Below, piece after piece: positions 45,815 to 53,376 of a stretch of DNA of 64,000 bases. The translations under genes were made by a program, and so were the position numbers. The notes under the pieces are model-generated. The model was given only the letters and a program-made list of their open reading frames with translations, made no database searches and was not told the origin of the DNA. Each line of letters begins with the position of its first letter. Within the stretch, counting starts at the first letter, position 1. This DNA comes from Planctomycetaceae bacterium (GTDB lineage Bacteria; Planctomycetota; Planctomycetia; Planctomycetales; Planctomycetaceae): positions 369,870 through 433,869 of the forward strand of contig JAWKTX010000005.1 of NCBI GenBank assembly GCA_041398825.1. Reading direction: 5' to 3'.

Positions 45815-46492
45815 ATGACTGTTTCTGCAAACACCCCCCGTCCCGGCCATTGGACGTTCTCCCTGTTCCGGTGCGTCATTCTGACCTGCTGTCTCATACC
45901 AGTCATTTCGGTTGACGTTCTGGAAGCACAATCGGACGCCGATTTTGCCTCTTTGAAACCCGGTGATCAGGCGGCCGACTGGAAGGAATTGATGGGCACG
46001 GACGACAAGCCCTATTCACTGGAAGGATTTCAGAAGGACGTCGTTGTGGTGTGTTTTACCAGCAATACGTGCCCGTATTCGGTGGACTACGAAGATCGCA
46101 TGAAAGCGCTGCAGAAGTCATTCGAGGACGAGGGTCTCTCTGCTCAGTTGATCTCAATCAATTCGAATGGAGTCCGAGGCGACGAACTGGAAGCCATGAA
46201 GAAACGAGCAATGGAGAAGCAATTCAATTTCCCCTATCTCAAAGACGAATCCCAGTCCGTAGCGAGGTCATATGGTGCGACTTACACGCCTGAGTTCTAC
46301 GTGCTGAACAAGGACCGGACCATTGTCTATCGTGGCGCGATGGATGATCAAACCGATCCTTCCAAAGCGACGATCAACTATGTTCAGGACGCCGTTCGTG
46401 CCGCGATCAACGGAACGCTGCCGAAGGTAAGCGAAATCCCGGCCCGAGGATGTGCGGTTCGATACAAAAGAGTACGCCGCAGCAAGCAGTGA
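45815..46492 (+). CDS. Redoxin/AhpC-TSA-like thioredoxin-fold protein
   Basis: 225 residues with an N-terminal hydrophobic segment (LFRCVILTCCLIPVISV), likely a signal or anchor. The thioredoxin-like fold is seen from GDQAADWKELMGTDDKPYSL, through VVVVCFTSNTCPYSVDYEDR, to YGATYTPEFYVLNKDRTIVYRGAMDD. The active-site loop is CPYS, with one Cys; the usual second Cys is a Ser, so it may work as a one-cysteine peroxiredoxin-like or mixed-disulfide protein, or be a scaffold. A third Cys lies near the C-terminus (GCAVRYK). Similar planctomycete proteins have a CPYA-type site. No partner is adjacent. Confidence 0.82.
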   Translation: MTVSANTPRPGHWTFSLFRCVILTCCLIPVISVDVLEAQSDADFASLKPGDQAADWKELMGTDDKPYSLEGFQKDVVVVCFTSNTCPYSVDYEDRMKALQKSFEDEGLSAQLISINSNGVRGDELEAMKKRAMEKQFNFPYLKDESQSVARSYGATYTPEFYVLNKDRTIVYRGAMDDQTDPSKATINYVQDAVRAAINGTLPKVSEIPARGCAVRYKRVRRSKQ

Positions 46493-46591
46493 TTCATCCG
46501 TAACACAGCACGACTTGCGCAAAGCGATCGGTCGTGCCTCGTGCTTCTGAATGCGTTCTGCACGCGACCGGGAATCGTTCGATCAGTTGTG

Positions 46592-47986
46592 TCAGGACAT
46601 TGCAGAGAAGTAGTTGTCCACTGCCGCATCGAAAGCTTCTCGCGAAAGGCTGAGAGGCATTTCGTGATACTGACAGTAATTCTTAACCTGGAGCAGCAGG
46701 TCGCGCGGCTGACACAGTCGGAATGGCCGGTCTTCTGCCAAATAGTGTGTCTTCACCAGGTAGTCGATCGCATCCGCATCGAATTCGAACTTCATGACTT
46801 TGCACATGATCTTACAAAGCTCCCGAAATTCGGCTTCGGACGGATCGGGAACTTCAATCTTGTACGGAATTCGGCGCAGAAACGCTCCGTCAACCAGGTC
46901 CTTCGGTTCCAGGTTGGTTGAGAATACGATCAACTGGTCAAACGGCACCTGAATCTTCTTGCCGCTGGGCAGATTCAGGAAGTCGTAACGTTTTTCCAGA
47001 GGAACGATCCAGCGATTCAACAGCATATCGACAGGCATTTTCTGTCGTCCGAAGTCGTCGATCACCAGGGTTCCGCAGTTGCTCTTCATTTGCAGGGGCG
47101 ATTCGCAGATTTTGGACTGCGGATTCTGACTGACTTCCAGTTCGTCCATGGTCAGTTCGCCGCCGGCGATGATTGTCGGACGTTTGATCTGCACCCAGCG
47201 CCGATCGATATCCATTGAATCCAGGAGCCCACCCTGGCTCGTCTCATCCACCTCTTCGTGAACACCCGGGTCATAGACGCGGATGATTTCACCTTCAATG
47301 CAAATTGCACGGGGAATCCAGACGTTCGAACCAAACGCCCCGGTGACCCTTTCTGCAATACTGGTCTTGCCGTTACCCGGTTCTCCGAACAGAAACATAC
47401 CGCGACCGGAGTTGATCGCCGGGCCGAGACGATTCATCATCGCCTGGTTAATGATCAGCCCTTTGAATGCCCGCTTCAGGTCGTCAGAGGTCACAATCTG
47501 ACCAGCAATCGTCTGCGCTGCCACTCCTGCGGTGTAGTCCTGTAGCGAAACGGGAACGGCTCCGAAATACGTGCCTTCCTCAGCGTAGCGTCGTGCCCGG
47601 TCGCGTCCAAATTCTGTGATTGTGTATTCGGGATCGCCAGTTGATGTCGTGCCGCACAAGTCGATGTGCTTCTCCTGCCGCATCTGCTTCAGCATCGGCT
47701 CGATGAGCCTGAACGGTAGTTTCAGCTGGCCGGCGATTCGACGACCGGTCTCCACGCCCATTTGCATCAGATACTTCAGGATGATCTTCTCGATCATCGA
47801 AGGCGGAATACCAATTTCACGCATCGACTGAGGCTGGCGGGGAGTATAAACGTTGGAATCGCGTGATGCCGAACGCTGTCCGCCGTCCGAGTTCCCGTCT
47901 CCGTTGCCAAGCAACGCATTGACCCGGTTGAACAGTTCATCCAAACCTGGATTCGGTGAATCCGTTTTTGTAGAAGGCGATGACAC
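46592..47986 (-). CDS. AAA+ ATPase with N-terminal winged-helix region
   Basis: 464 residues. The first 50 are polar. Residues about 60-150 look like a winged helix (IEKIILKYLMQMGVETGRRIAGQL, LIEPMLKQMRQEKHI). The AAA+ core has Walker A LFGEPGNGKTS, Walker B LVIDDFGRQKM, a sensor-1 Asn in VFSTNLEPKDL and the Arg-rich RRIPYKI box. The type is common in planctomycetes, sometimes annotated as an ATPase with chaperone activity. Its partner or DNA target is unknown. No operon partner is visible; the neighbouring redoxin gene is convergent. Confidence 0.88.
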   Translation of the reverse strand: MSSPSTKTDSPNPGLDELFNRVNALLGNGDGNSDGGQRSASRDSNVYTPRQPQSMREIGIPPSMIEKIILKYLMQMGVETGRRIAGQLKLPFRLIEPMLKQMRQEKHIDLCGTTSTGDPEYTITEFGRDRARRYAEEGTYFGAVPVSLQDYTAGVAAQTIAGQIVTSDDLKRAFKGLIINQAMMNRLGPAINSGRGMFLFGEPGNGKTSIAERVTGAFGSNVWIPRAICIEGEIIRVYDPGVHEEVDETSQGGLLDSMDIDRRWVQIKRPTIIAGGELTMDELEVSQNPQSKICESPLQMKSNCGTLVIDDFGRQKMPVDMLLNRWIVPLEKRYDFLNLPSGKKIQVPFDQLIVFSTNLEPKDLVDGAFLRRIPYKIEVPDPSEAEFRELCKIMCKVMKFEFDADAIDYLVKTHYLAEDRPFRLCQPRDLLLQVKNYCQYHEMPLSLSREAFDAAVDNYFSAMS

Positions 47987-48266
47987 AGATCAGGCTCCGT
48001 TTCGACGTCGAATTCAGTCAAACATATTGCGTTGAAGTCAGTTTCCGGGTGTCCGCGTCCTGCTTTTCGGATCGTTATCCCGCCAGTGCTGTCTGCAGAG
48101 CTGCCTACTGACTGCGAAAACCGCGTTCGGCTGATTCCGCCCCGGATCTGCAAGCAGGGTCAGGGGCCACCCATTCATGGTGCACAGTCACCCGGAGACA
48201 GGAATTCACCTTCCCGGAATCTTTTTGTGTGGCAAAAGTGAAACACTACTCAACACATGAGGATCT
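47987..48266. other. Intergenic region upstream of AAA+ gene
   Basis: It holds the AAA+ ATPase promoter on the minus strand. No convincing reading frame, hairpin or operator was recognised. Confidence 0.3.
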
Positions 48267-48401
48267 ATGTCGAGAAAGAAGCCCGGTCAAACCGTGTTGA
48301 ATCTGAACTGCGATCCACCAGAATGCGACAGAACCTGTCGTGCGATCCTGACGCTTATGCGGCAAGTCGTCATCGATTCACTACGACGAGCAGATTTCTG
48401 A
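48267..48401 (+). CDS. Possible small Cys-containing peptide gene
   Basis: 44 residues from the ATG at 48267, with GAGG at 48259-48262 as a ribosome binding site. The product is basic at both ends with a Cys pattern CDPPECDRTC in the middle. No family is recognised. The SDR gene starts 70 bases on. The frame could be chance; confidence is low. Confidence 0.25.
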   Translation: MSRKKPGQTVLNLNCDPPECDRTCRAILTLMRQVVIDSLRRADF

Positions 48402-48471
48402 TAACCACTCAAATAAAGTTAACCGTCACAACCCGAAGCGCATTTAGGGGACGTGACTCGGGAGTATTCGA

Positions 48472-49239
48472 ATGCGGTACAGCGGGCGAGCAGTCATTGT
48501 CACGGGAGGCAGCAAGGGAATCGGGGAAGGCTGCTCCCGAGTCTTCTGTCGCGAGGGTGCACTGGTCAGCGTTCTGGCGCGAGGGGCTGACGCAGGTCAG
48601 AAGCTGGCGGACGAATTAAATGAAAAGGGGCCCGGGCGAGCCATCTTTATTTCGTGTGATGTGGGTGACCACCAGCAGTTGCACGATGCCATCGAACAGA
48701 CCGTAAAAGAGTTTGGCCGCCTCGACTGCGTAATTAACAACGCAGGGCAGCACCCACCCGCGATGTCGCTCGAAGAAACGTCCGTGGAGTTCATGGAGCG
48801 ATTAATGCGAATTAACTACCTGAGCACATTTGCGGGAGCCCATTATGCGCTGCCACACTTGCGCAAAACCAAAGGGACCATCGTCAATATTTCGTCCATG
48901 ACTGCGGTTCTGGGGCAGGATAAGTCCAGCGCTTACTGTGCAACCAAGGGAGCTCAGGTCAGCCTGACAAAGGCACTCGCGAAAGAACTGGGACCCGAAG
49001 GGATTCGCGTGAACGCAATTCTGCCCAGCAATATCGATACCCCGTTGATGCGTGACTGGGCCGCCACGCTCGACGACCCCGAATCCGCACTGGAACGCGT
49101 TTCGGCCATGCAGGTGTTCGGGCGGATGGGAACCATCGAGGAAATGGGCGAAGTCGCGCTGTTTCTGGCCTCCGACGAATCCAGCTTCATCACCGGTCAG
49201 GCAATTGAAGCGGAAGGTGGAGCCAGTCTCGACTACTAA
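48472..49239 (+). CDS. SDR family NAD(P)-dependent oxidoreductase
   Basis: 255 residues, classical short-chain dehydrogenase length. Motifs: nucleotide loop TGGSKGIGEG, the NNAG segment CVINNAG, catalytic Ser in NISSMTAV, YCATKGA (YxxxK), and IRVNAILP. Oxidises or reduces an alcohol/ketone using NAD or NADP; the substrate is unknown, possibly a sugar or a lipid intermediate. The sugar isomerase-like gene begins 79 bases downstream on the same strand, so they may form a pathway for a sugar or polyol. Confidence 0.93.
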   Translation: MRYSGRAVIVTGGSKGIGEGCSRVFCREGALVSVLARGADAGQKLADELNEKGPGRAIFISCDVGDHQQLHDAIEQTVKEFGRLDCVINNAGQHPPAMSLEETSVEFMERLMRINYLSTFAGAHYALPHLRKTKGTIVNISSMTAVLGQDKSSAYCATKGAQVSLTKALAKELGPEGIRVNAILPSNIDTPLMRDWAATLDDPESALERVSAMQVFGRMGTIEEMGEVALFLASDESSFITGQAIEAEGGASLDY

Positions 49240-49321
49240 GTGGCTCCCTGATCGATGCGCAGCCCACTGATACAGAACGATCGCAATCACAACACCCTGT
49301 TTCAAATGAAAGAAGACAGTG

Positions 49322-50158
49322 ATGAAATTTGCACTTTGCCATGAACTTTATGAATCCATCCCATGGTCGGAACAATGTCGCCTGATGGCGGAGGCTGGCT
49401 ACACCGGGATTGAGGTTGCTCCCTTCACAATTTCGGACGACCTCGCAACAGTGCCGGATGCAGTCTTTGAAGACATGAAGTCTGTCGCTCAAAGTCATGG
49501 ACTGGAGATCATCGGGCTGCACTGGTTGCTGGCCAGGACCAGCGGATTCTACCTGACGTCACCGGATGCATCCGTTAGAGCAGCAACGGCTGATTATCTC
49601 AAGTTGCTGGCTCGCATCTGTGCCGGACTGGGAGGCAAAGTCCTTGTTTTCGGATCTCCACAGCAGCGGAGCCTCCTGAAGGGCGTAACAACCGAGCAGG
49701 CGATGCAGTTTGCTGCGGAGGTCTTCAAAATGGCCATGCCGGAGTTCGAAAAACATCAGGTTCAGCTGTGTATGGAACCCCTCACTCCAAAGGAAACCGA
49801 CTTCATCAACACGTGTGCGCAGGCCGTTGAATTGATGAACATGGTCGGAAGCCCGGCGATGCGTCTGCATCAGGATGTGAAAGCCATGCTGGGCGGTGAA
49901 ACAGACTCTATTCCGCATCTGATCGCTCAGTTCAAAGATGTGACGGCACATTTTCATGTGAACGACAGCAACCTGCTGGGCCCTGGAATGGGCGATACGG
50001 ACTATCGACCAATCATTCGTGCGTTACTGGACTCCGGCTATTCAGGCTGGGTGTCTGTCGAGGTGTTTGATTACAAGCCAGGCGCTCAGAACATCGCGCT
50101 TCAGAGTATTGAATACCTGAAGCGCATCCTGGAAGAAGTGCAGCGCGCAGACGGGTGA
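49322..50158 (+). CDS. Sugar phosphate isomerase/epimerase (xylose isomerase-like TIM barrel)
   Basis: 278 residues from the ATG at 49322 (a GTG directly before it, 49319, is also in frame). The AP_endonuc_2/xylose isomerase-like fold is seen: KFALCHELYESIPWSEQC, AGYTGIEVAPF, HGLEIIGLHWLLA, GGKVLVFGSPQQRS, LCMEPLTPKETDF, MRLHQDVKAM, and VTAHFHVNDSNLLGPG, which supply metal ligands (Glu, Asp, His). Related enzymes are epimerases or isomerases such as tagatose 3-epimerase or hydroxypyruvate isomerase. Follows the SDR gene and may act with it. Confidence 0.9.
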   Translation: MKFALCHELYESIPWSEQCRLMAEAGYTGIEVAPFTISDDLATVPDAVFEDMKSVAQSHGLEIIGLHWLLARTSGFYLTSPDASVRAATADYLKLLARICAGLGGKVLVFGSPQQRSLLKGVTTEQAMQFAAEVFKMAMPEFEKHQVQLCMEPLTPKETDFINTCAQAVELMNMVGSPAMRLHQDVKAMLGGETDSIPHLIAQFKDVTAHFHVNDSNLLGPGMGDTDYRPIIRALLDSGYSGWVSVEVFDYKPGAQNIALQSIEYLKRILEEVQRADG

Positions 50159-50943
50159 TGACCAGTGAAAGGGATGTTCCCGCAGAGTTGGTTCTCATTT
50201 TTGAATAGTAATGAGCAGTTCATTGGCTGAAGCGATTGAACGCTTCGCATGTCACCTTCTATGTCTGTTCAGAAGTAGACAAGGTGTGTGCCAGCTACGA
50301 AGTGTTGTGATGTTCTGGCGATCGCACAACATGCTGCCGATGACGTGAATCCCAGTGCGGTTCACACAAGTCGCATCGCCTCAGGACTTCATGCGCTTGT
50401 TTATTTTGCCGTGTTTTTTCGAGTGAAATCGATGTCGTCGGCTGAAGTACAAATGCCGCATGCTGCTGAATGGATGGTAAGAATCTGGAATACGGTAGCA
50501 ACAATTTCAACGCACGGTGATGCTTGTTGACGATCGCATTGAAGGCTGTTGACGCATCGCAGTTGAACGAAGTGGTGAAGCTGGAAGTGATGTCGCTTAA
50601 AACCTGCGTCAACCCTTCAATAAAAAAAGTTGCATGTGGGAGTGGTTTGAAGTCGAACAAGTATTGCGTTATCCGATTGATTGCTTAGGATTCCGCACGA
50701 GTTAACAGCAGATTCTGTTGTGCTGCACCGGATGCGAGTTGCGAAGCAAGATGCCCAAAAGCAATCTTCAAGACGGAACATCAATCAACGGTCATCTTAA
50801 ACAGAATGGAATCTGCATCATCATGAGTCATGTGACTTTGATGATCTGATGTTTTGGGTTGTGGTCTGTCCTGCAAAATTGAAGCCCGGTAAGCTACGGC
50901 AGGAAAGCCACTCAAAGTTCAACTTTTGATCGGAGGAACGACT
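50159..50943. other. Gene-poor stretch of 785 bases
   Basis: AT-richer than its surroundings. The only structure noted is a 9-base inverted repeat GTTGACGCA (50548-50556) and TGCGTCAAC (50605-50613), and poly-A at 50620-50627. Open frames on both strands (for example 50295-50660 minus) lack coding character. The promoter of the histone-like gene should lie at its right end. Confidence 0.3.
50932..50937 (+). promoter_or_regulatory. Ribosome binding site for GTG-started histone-like gene
   Basis: GGAGGA, six bases before GTG 50944, is a strong site and decides this start. Confidence 0.75.
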
Positions 50944-51099
50944 GTGGCCAAGAAAGCTGCAAAGAAAGCAACTGCAAAGAAAGCTGCACCTAAGAAGGCA
51001 GCAGCCAAGAAGGCAGCACCAAAGAAGGCTGCTAAGAAGGCAGCAGCTAAGAAAGCTGCTCCCAAGAAAGCTGCAAAGAAGGCAACCAAGAAGAAGTAA
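50944..51099 (+). CDS. Lys/Ala-rich histone H1-like nucleoid protein
   Basis: 51 residues, started by GTG 50944 with a strong ribosome binding site. Nearly the whole product is made of KKAA and AAKK blocks with single Pro or Thr (PKKAAAKKAAPKKAA), much like the C-terminal tail of eukaryotic histone H1 or the bacterial HC1/AlgP-type proteins. Such tails bind DNA by charge and can compact the nucleoid; planctomycetes are known for condensed nucleoids. An open frame on the opposite strand is only its mirror. It ends before a strong terminator, so it is a single-gene unit, likely well expressed. Confidence 0.8.
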   Translation: MAKKAAKKATAKKAAPKKAAAKKAAPKKAAKKAAAKKAAPKKAAKKATKKK

Positions 51100-51125
51100 G
51101 GTCTGCCTTGCTGATTTGAATGCCT

Positions 51126-51161
51126 AACGACTGACAATTACCCATTGTCAGTCGTTTTTTT
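51126..51161 (+). terminator. Intrinsic terminator after histone-like gene
   Basis: A 12-13 base perfect stem ACGACTGACAAT / ATTGTCAGTCGT, loop TACCC, followed by seven T (51155-51161). Ends the histone-like transcript 27 bases after its stop. Confidence 0.88.
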
Positions 51162-51213
51162 GTGCGCTGCAGAAAGATCCTGTAAGCCACTGTCGCCCTG
51201 CGGATAAGAAGTG

Positions 51214-51942
51214 ATGGAACCACTGGCTGGTCAATTTGACGACAATGGATATGCCATTGTGCCACAATGCCTGTCGCCTGTGATCGTGCAGGAAATGCTT
51301 CGGAGTATCGAAGAGGCACGTCAGCATCCAGCGACTCTCGAAGCGGTCTCCAACAGGAGTGGAGTTTACGCACTGCGCAATCTTTCGGATGTCATTCCGA
51401 ACCTGCAACAACTTGTCCAGGACCCTGAGGTCGTACGTATTGTACATTCTGTCATCGGGCACGACGCCTTCATGACTCGAGCCACTCTTTTTGACAAGAC
51501 TGATGGTGCGAACTGGGGGGTCTTCTGGCATCAGGACCTGTCCATCGCAGTCAAGGCGAGGCATGAAGTGGAAGGCTTTCATGCCTGGACAAGAAAGGCC
51601 GGGGTACTCAGTGTTCAACCTCCGGCGCATCTGATGGGTAACGTTTTGGCCGTGCGGCTTCATCTGGACGACTGCTATGCTGAAAATGGAGCACTGAAAG
51701 TACTACCCGGAAGCCATCGCAATGGGCGACTTTGTGCGGTCTCGCTGGATTCCACCGTTAAACTCAGCAACGAAGTGATCTGCGAAGTTTCTCGCGGCGG
51801 CGCGGTGTTGATGAATCCATTGACGCTCCATGCTTCGTCACCCATGACAGTCCCGGGGCACCGCAGAGTCATTCATCTCGAATTCGCGGCCTTCGATTTG
51901 CCGAGCCCACTGCAATGGCAGTATCGGATTCCCTGCCGCTGA
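51214..51942 (+). CDS. Phytanoyl-CoA dioxygenase (PhyH) family protein
   Basis: 242 residues from the ATG at 51214 (GTG 51211 in the same frame). The double-stranded beta-helix iron/2-oxoglutarate oxygenase has its metal triad in FWHQDLS (HxD) and the distal His in LTLHASSPM; the Arg of HRRVIHLEF binds 2-oxoglutarate. Other family residues are in RLHLDDCYAENGALKVLPGSHR. It hydroxylates an unknown small molecule. It follows the histone gene and its terminator by about 50 bases, so it needs its own promoter. Confidence 0.92.
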   Translation: MEPLAGQFDDNGYAIVPQCLSPVIVQEMLRSIEEARQHPATLEAVSNRSGVYALRNLSDVIPNLQQLVQDPEVVRIVHSVIGHDAFMTRATLFDKTDGANWGVFWHQDLSIAVKARHEVEGFHAWTRKAGVLSVQPPAHLMGNVLAVRLHLDDCYAENGALKVLPGSHRNGRLCAVSLDSTVKLSNEVICEVSRGGAVLMNPLTLHASSPMTVPGHRRVIHLEFAAFDLPSPLQWQYRIPCR

Positions 51943-52028
51943 TGCTGCGTCGAACACTTCATCCTCAGGTATCGATAAGGGGGCAGAGAATTTCCGGCGA
52001 TGAACAGGTGAGGTCGTTGGGAGGTGCT

Positions 52029-52385
52029 TCAGGTCAGGAAGATCAGCCCTCCAATGACACTGGCGGCTATCGCAGCCATCAGAACGGCTCCGGCAGCAAC
52101 ATCTTTGCATCTCCCAATGGCATCATTGAATTCCGGCGACACCACGTCCGCCAGAATTTCAACCGCTGTGTTCAGCGCCTCTGCAATCCAGACGATTGCG
52201 ATGGCCAGGACCAGTAAAGCCCATTGCGATGGTGTCATACCTTTGATCAGGCCCAGCAGAATGACAAGCCCGGTCGCAGTGACATGGATCCACGCGTTGT
52301 GCTGTGTCTGAATCAGCACAAACACTCCTCGAATGGCATACCCAAAACTCCGGATGCGATTGCCAAATGAGAATCGTTTGCTCAC
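52029..52385 (-). CDS. dgkA: Diacylglycerol kinase
   Basis: 118 residues, the usual length. Three transmembrane segments and the family motif WIAEALNTAVEILAD with the nearby CKDVAAGAVLMAA. It phosphorylates diacylglycerol (or undecaprenol in some Gram-positives) to recycle lipid in the inner membrane. The gene at 52445 precedes it on the same strand with a 59-base gap. Confidence 0.93.
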   Translation of the reverse strand: MSKRFSFGNRIRSFGYAIRGVFVLIQTQHNAWIHVTATGLVILLGLIKGMTPSQWALLVLAIAIVWIAEALNTAVEILADVVSPEFNDAIGRCKDVAAGAVLMAAIAASVIGGLIFLT

Positions 52386-52444
52386 GTGTTTGCTCGCCCG
52401 ATATCAGCCTGCACATGAAATGCCTTGAAAACACAGGAGTTCAG

Positions 52445-53131
52445 TCATTCATCCGCAGATCCGGAGTTCCAGCCATTCAGCTCGTCGACCAATCGAGGAG
52501 CAAGACTGATGCCAACGGTCTTCCGTGTCAGGAACACGACGCCGTCGATCAGTGAAACCTCTCGCAGTGTCTTCGGCAGATCGTCGTCTTCTTTTCGCTT
52601 TTCAGCAATCTCGCTCACTTCAACTCGTTCCGCTTTGCGCGACACGATTCGAATCACGTGAGCACATCCCGGAATATTCAGTTCCTTCAACTGCTGAATA
52701 CGATGGAACACATACCAGGCCGCGCAGAGCATGCGTTGTGGAAGGGCCAGCAGACCAAGCAAACGCTCCACCCACGTCTGATCGGAATCGATGCTGCCGA
52801 GTGCAAATGTCCAGACAGCTCCCATGGCCGGAGCCACATGCAGTGTCAACTGCGTTTCGCCAATGTCTGCCGTATGCTGTTTGTCGCCAATGTTCCCTGG
52901 CACGCGTAACCATGTGACAAACAGGACGGTTCCAAGGATCCCAAGTGTAATCATCCAGGAAAGAAAACCATTGCTGATGAATCCTGTCGTGATAATCCAT
53001 CGGACAAGGAATGCCTCCATCATAAAGGCTCCGGCACCCCCCAATCCCATGATTGTAACAGCCACCGTGGCGAGCCGCGTTTGTGTAATGACTCGCTTCG
53101 CCAGCCATTGGCGGTAGTCTTCTTTGTTCAT
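52445..53131 (-). CDS. Hypothetical membrane protein
   Basis: 228 residues. Two hydrophobic segments lie in the first third (TVAVTIMGLGGAGAFMMEAFLV and WMITLGILGTVLFVTWL). The remainder is mixed, with a charged region KAERVEVSEIAEKRKEDDDLP. No family recognised. Same strand and just before dgkA, so maybe co-transcribed with it. The next gene upstream is divergent. Confidence 0.75.
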   Translation of the reverse strand: MNKEDYRQWLAKRVITQTRLATVAVTIMGLGGAGAFMMEAFLVRWIITTGFISNGFLSWMITLGILGTVLFVTWLRVPGNIGDKQHTADIGETQLTLHVAPAMGAVWTFALGSIDSDQTWVERLLGLLALPQRMLCAAWYVFHRIQQLKELNIPGCAHVIRIVSRKAERVEVSEIAEKRKEDDDLPKTLREVSLIDGVVFLTRKTVGISLAPRLVDELNGWNSGSADE

Positions 53132-53376
53132 GTCAAACTCTGTTTAGTCTCGAAGAGACGATTTCGGTCAATCCAGGTTGCGCTCTGCGTTCGGCAGGGC
53201 GGTGTCTTTGCAGGCTCTGCGCCAGTGTACCGTAAAGAAGGAACCGTTGCCGAATGCCAGCGGTCAACCTTTCGGGTTAGGCAAACCTGATCCCCGTTTC
53301 CGGAGCGTTTGGACAGATAAGGCAACATCTGCCGATATTGACCCTGATTCCATACTGGTCAGACAGGATGCTGCCC

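Noticed and set aside
50295..50660. Minus-strand open frame in the gene-poor stretch
   Set aside because: Composition is random-like, with no ribosome binding site and no recognisable motif.
50919..51137. Minus-strand open frame rich in Phe/Ala opposite the histone-like gene
   Set aside because: Only the complement of the KKAA repeat; the plus strand has the ribosome binding site and terminator.
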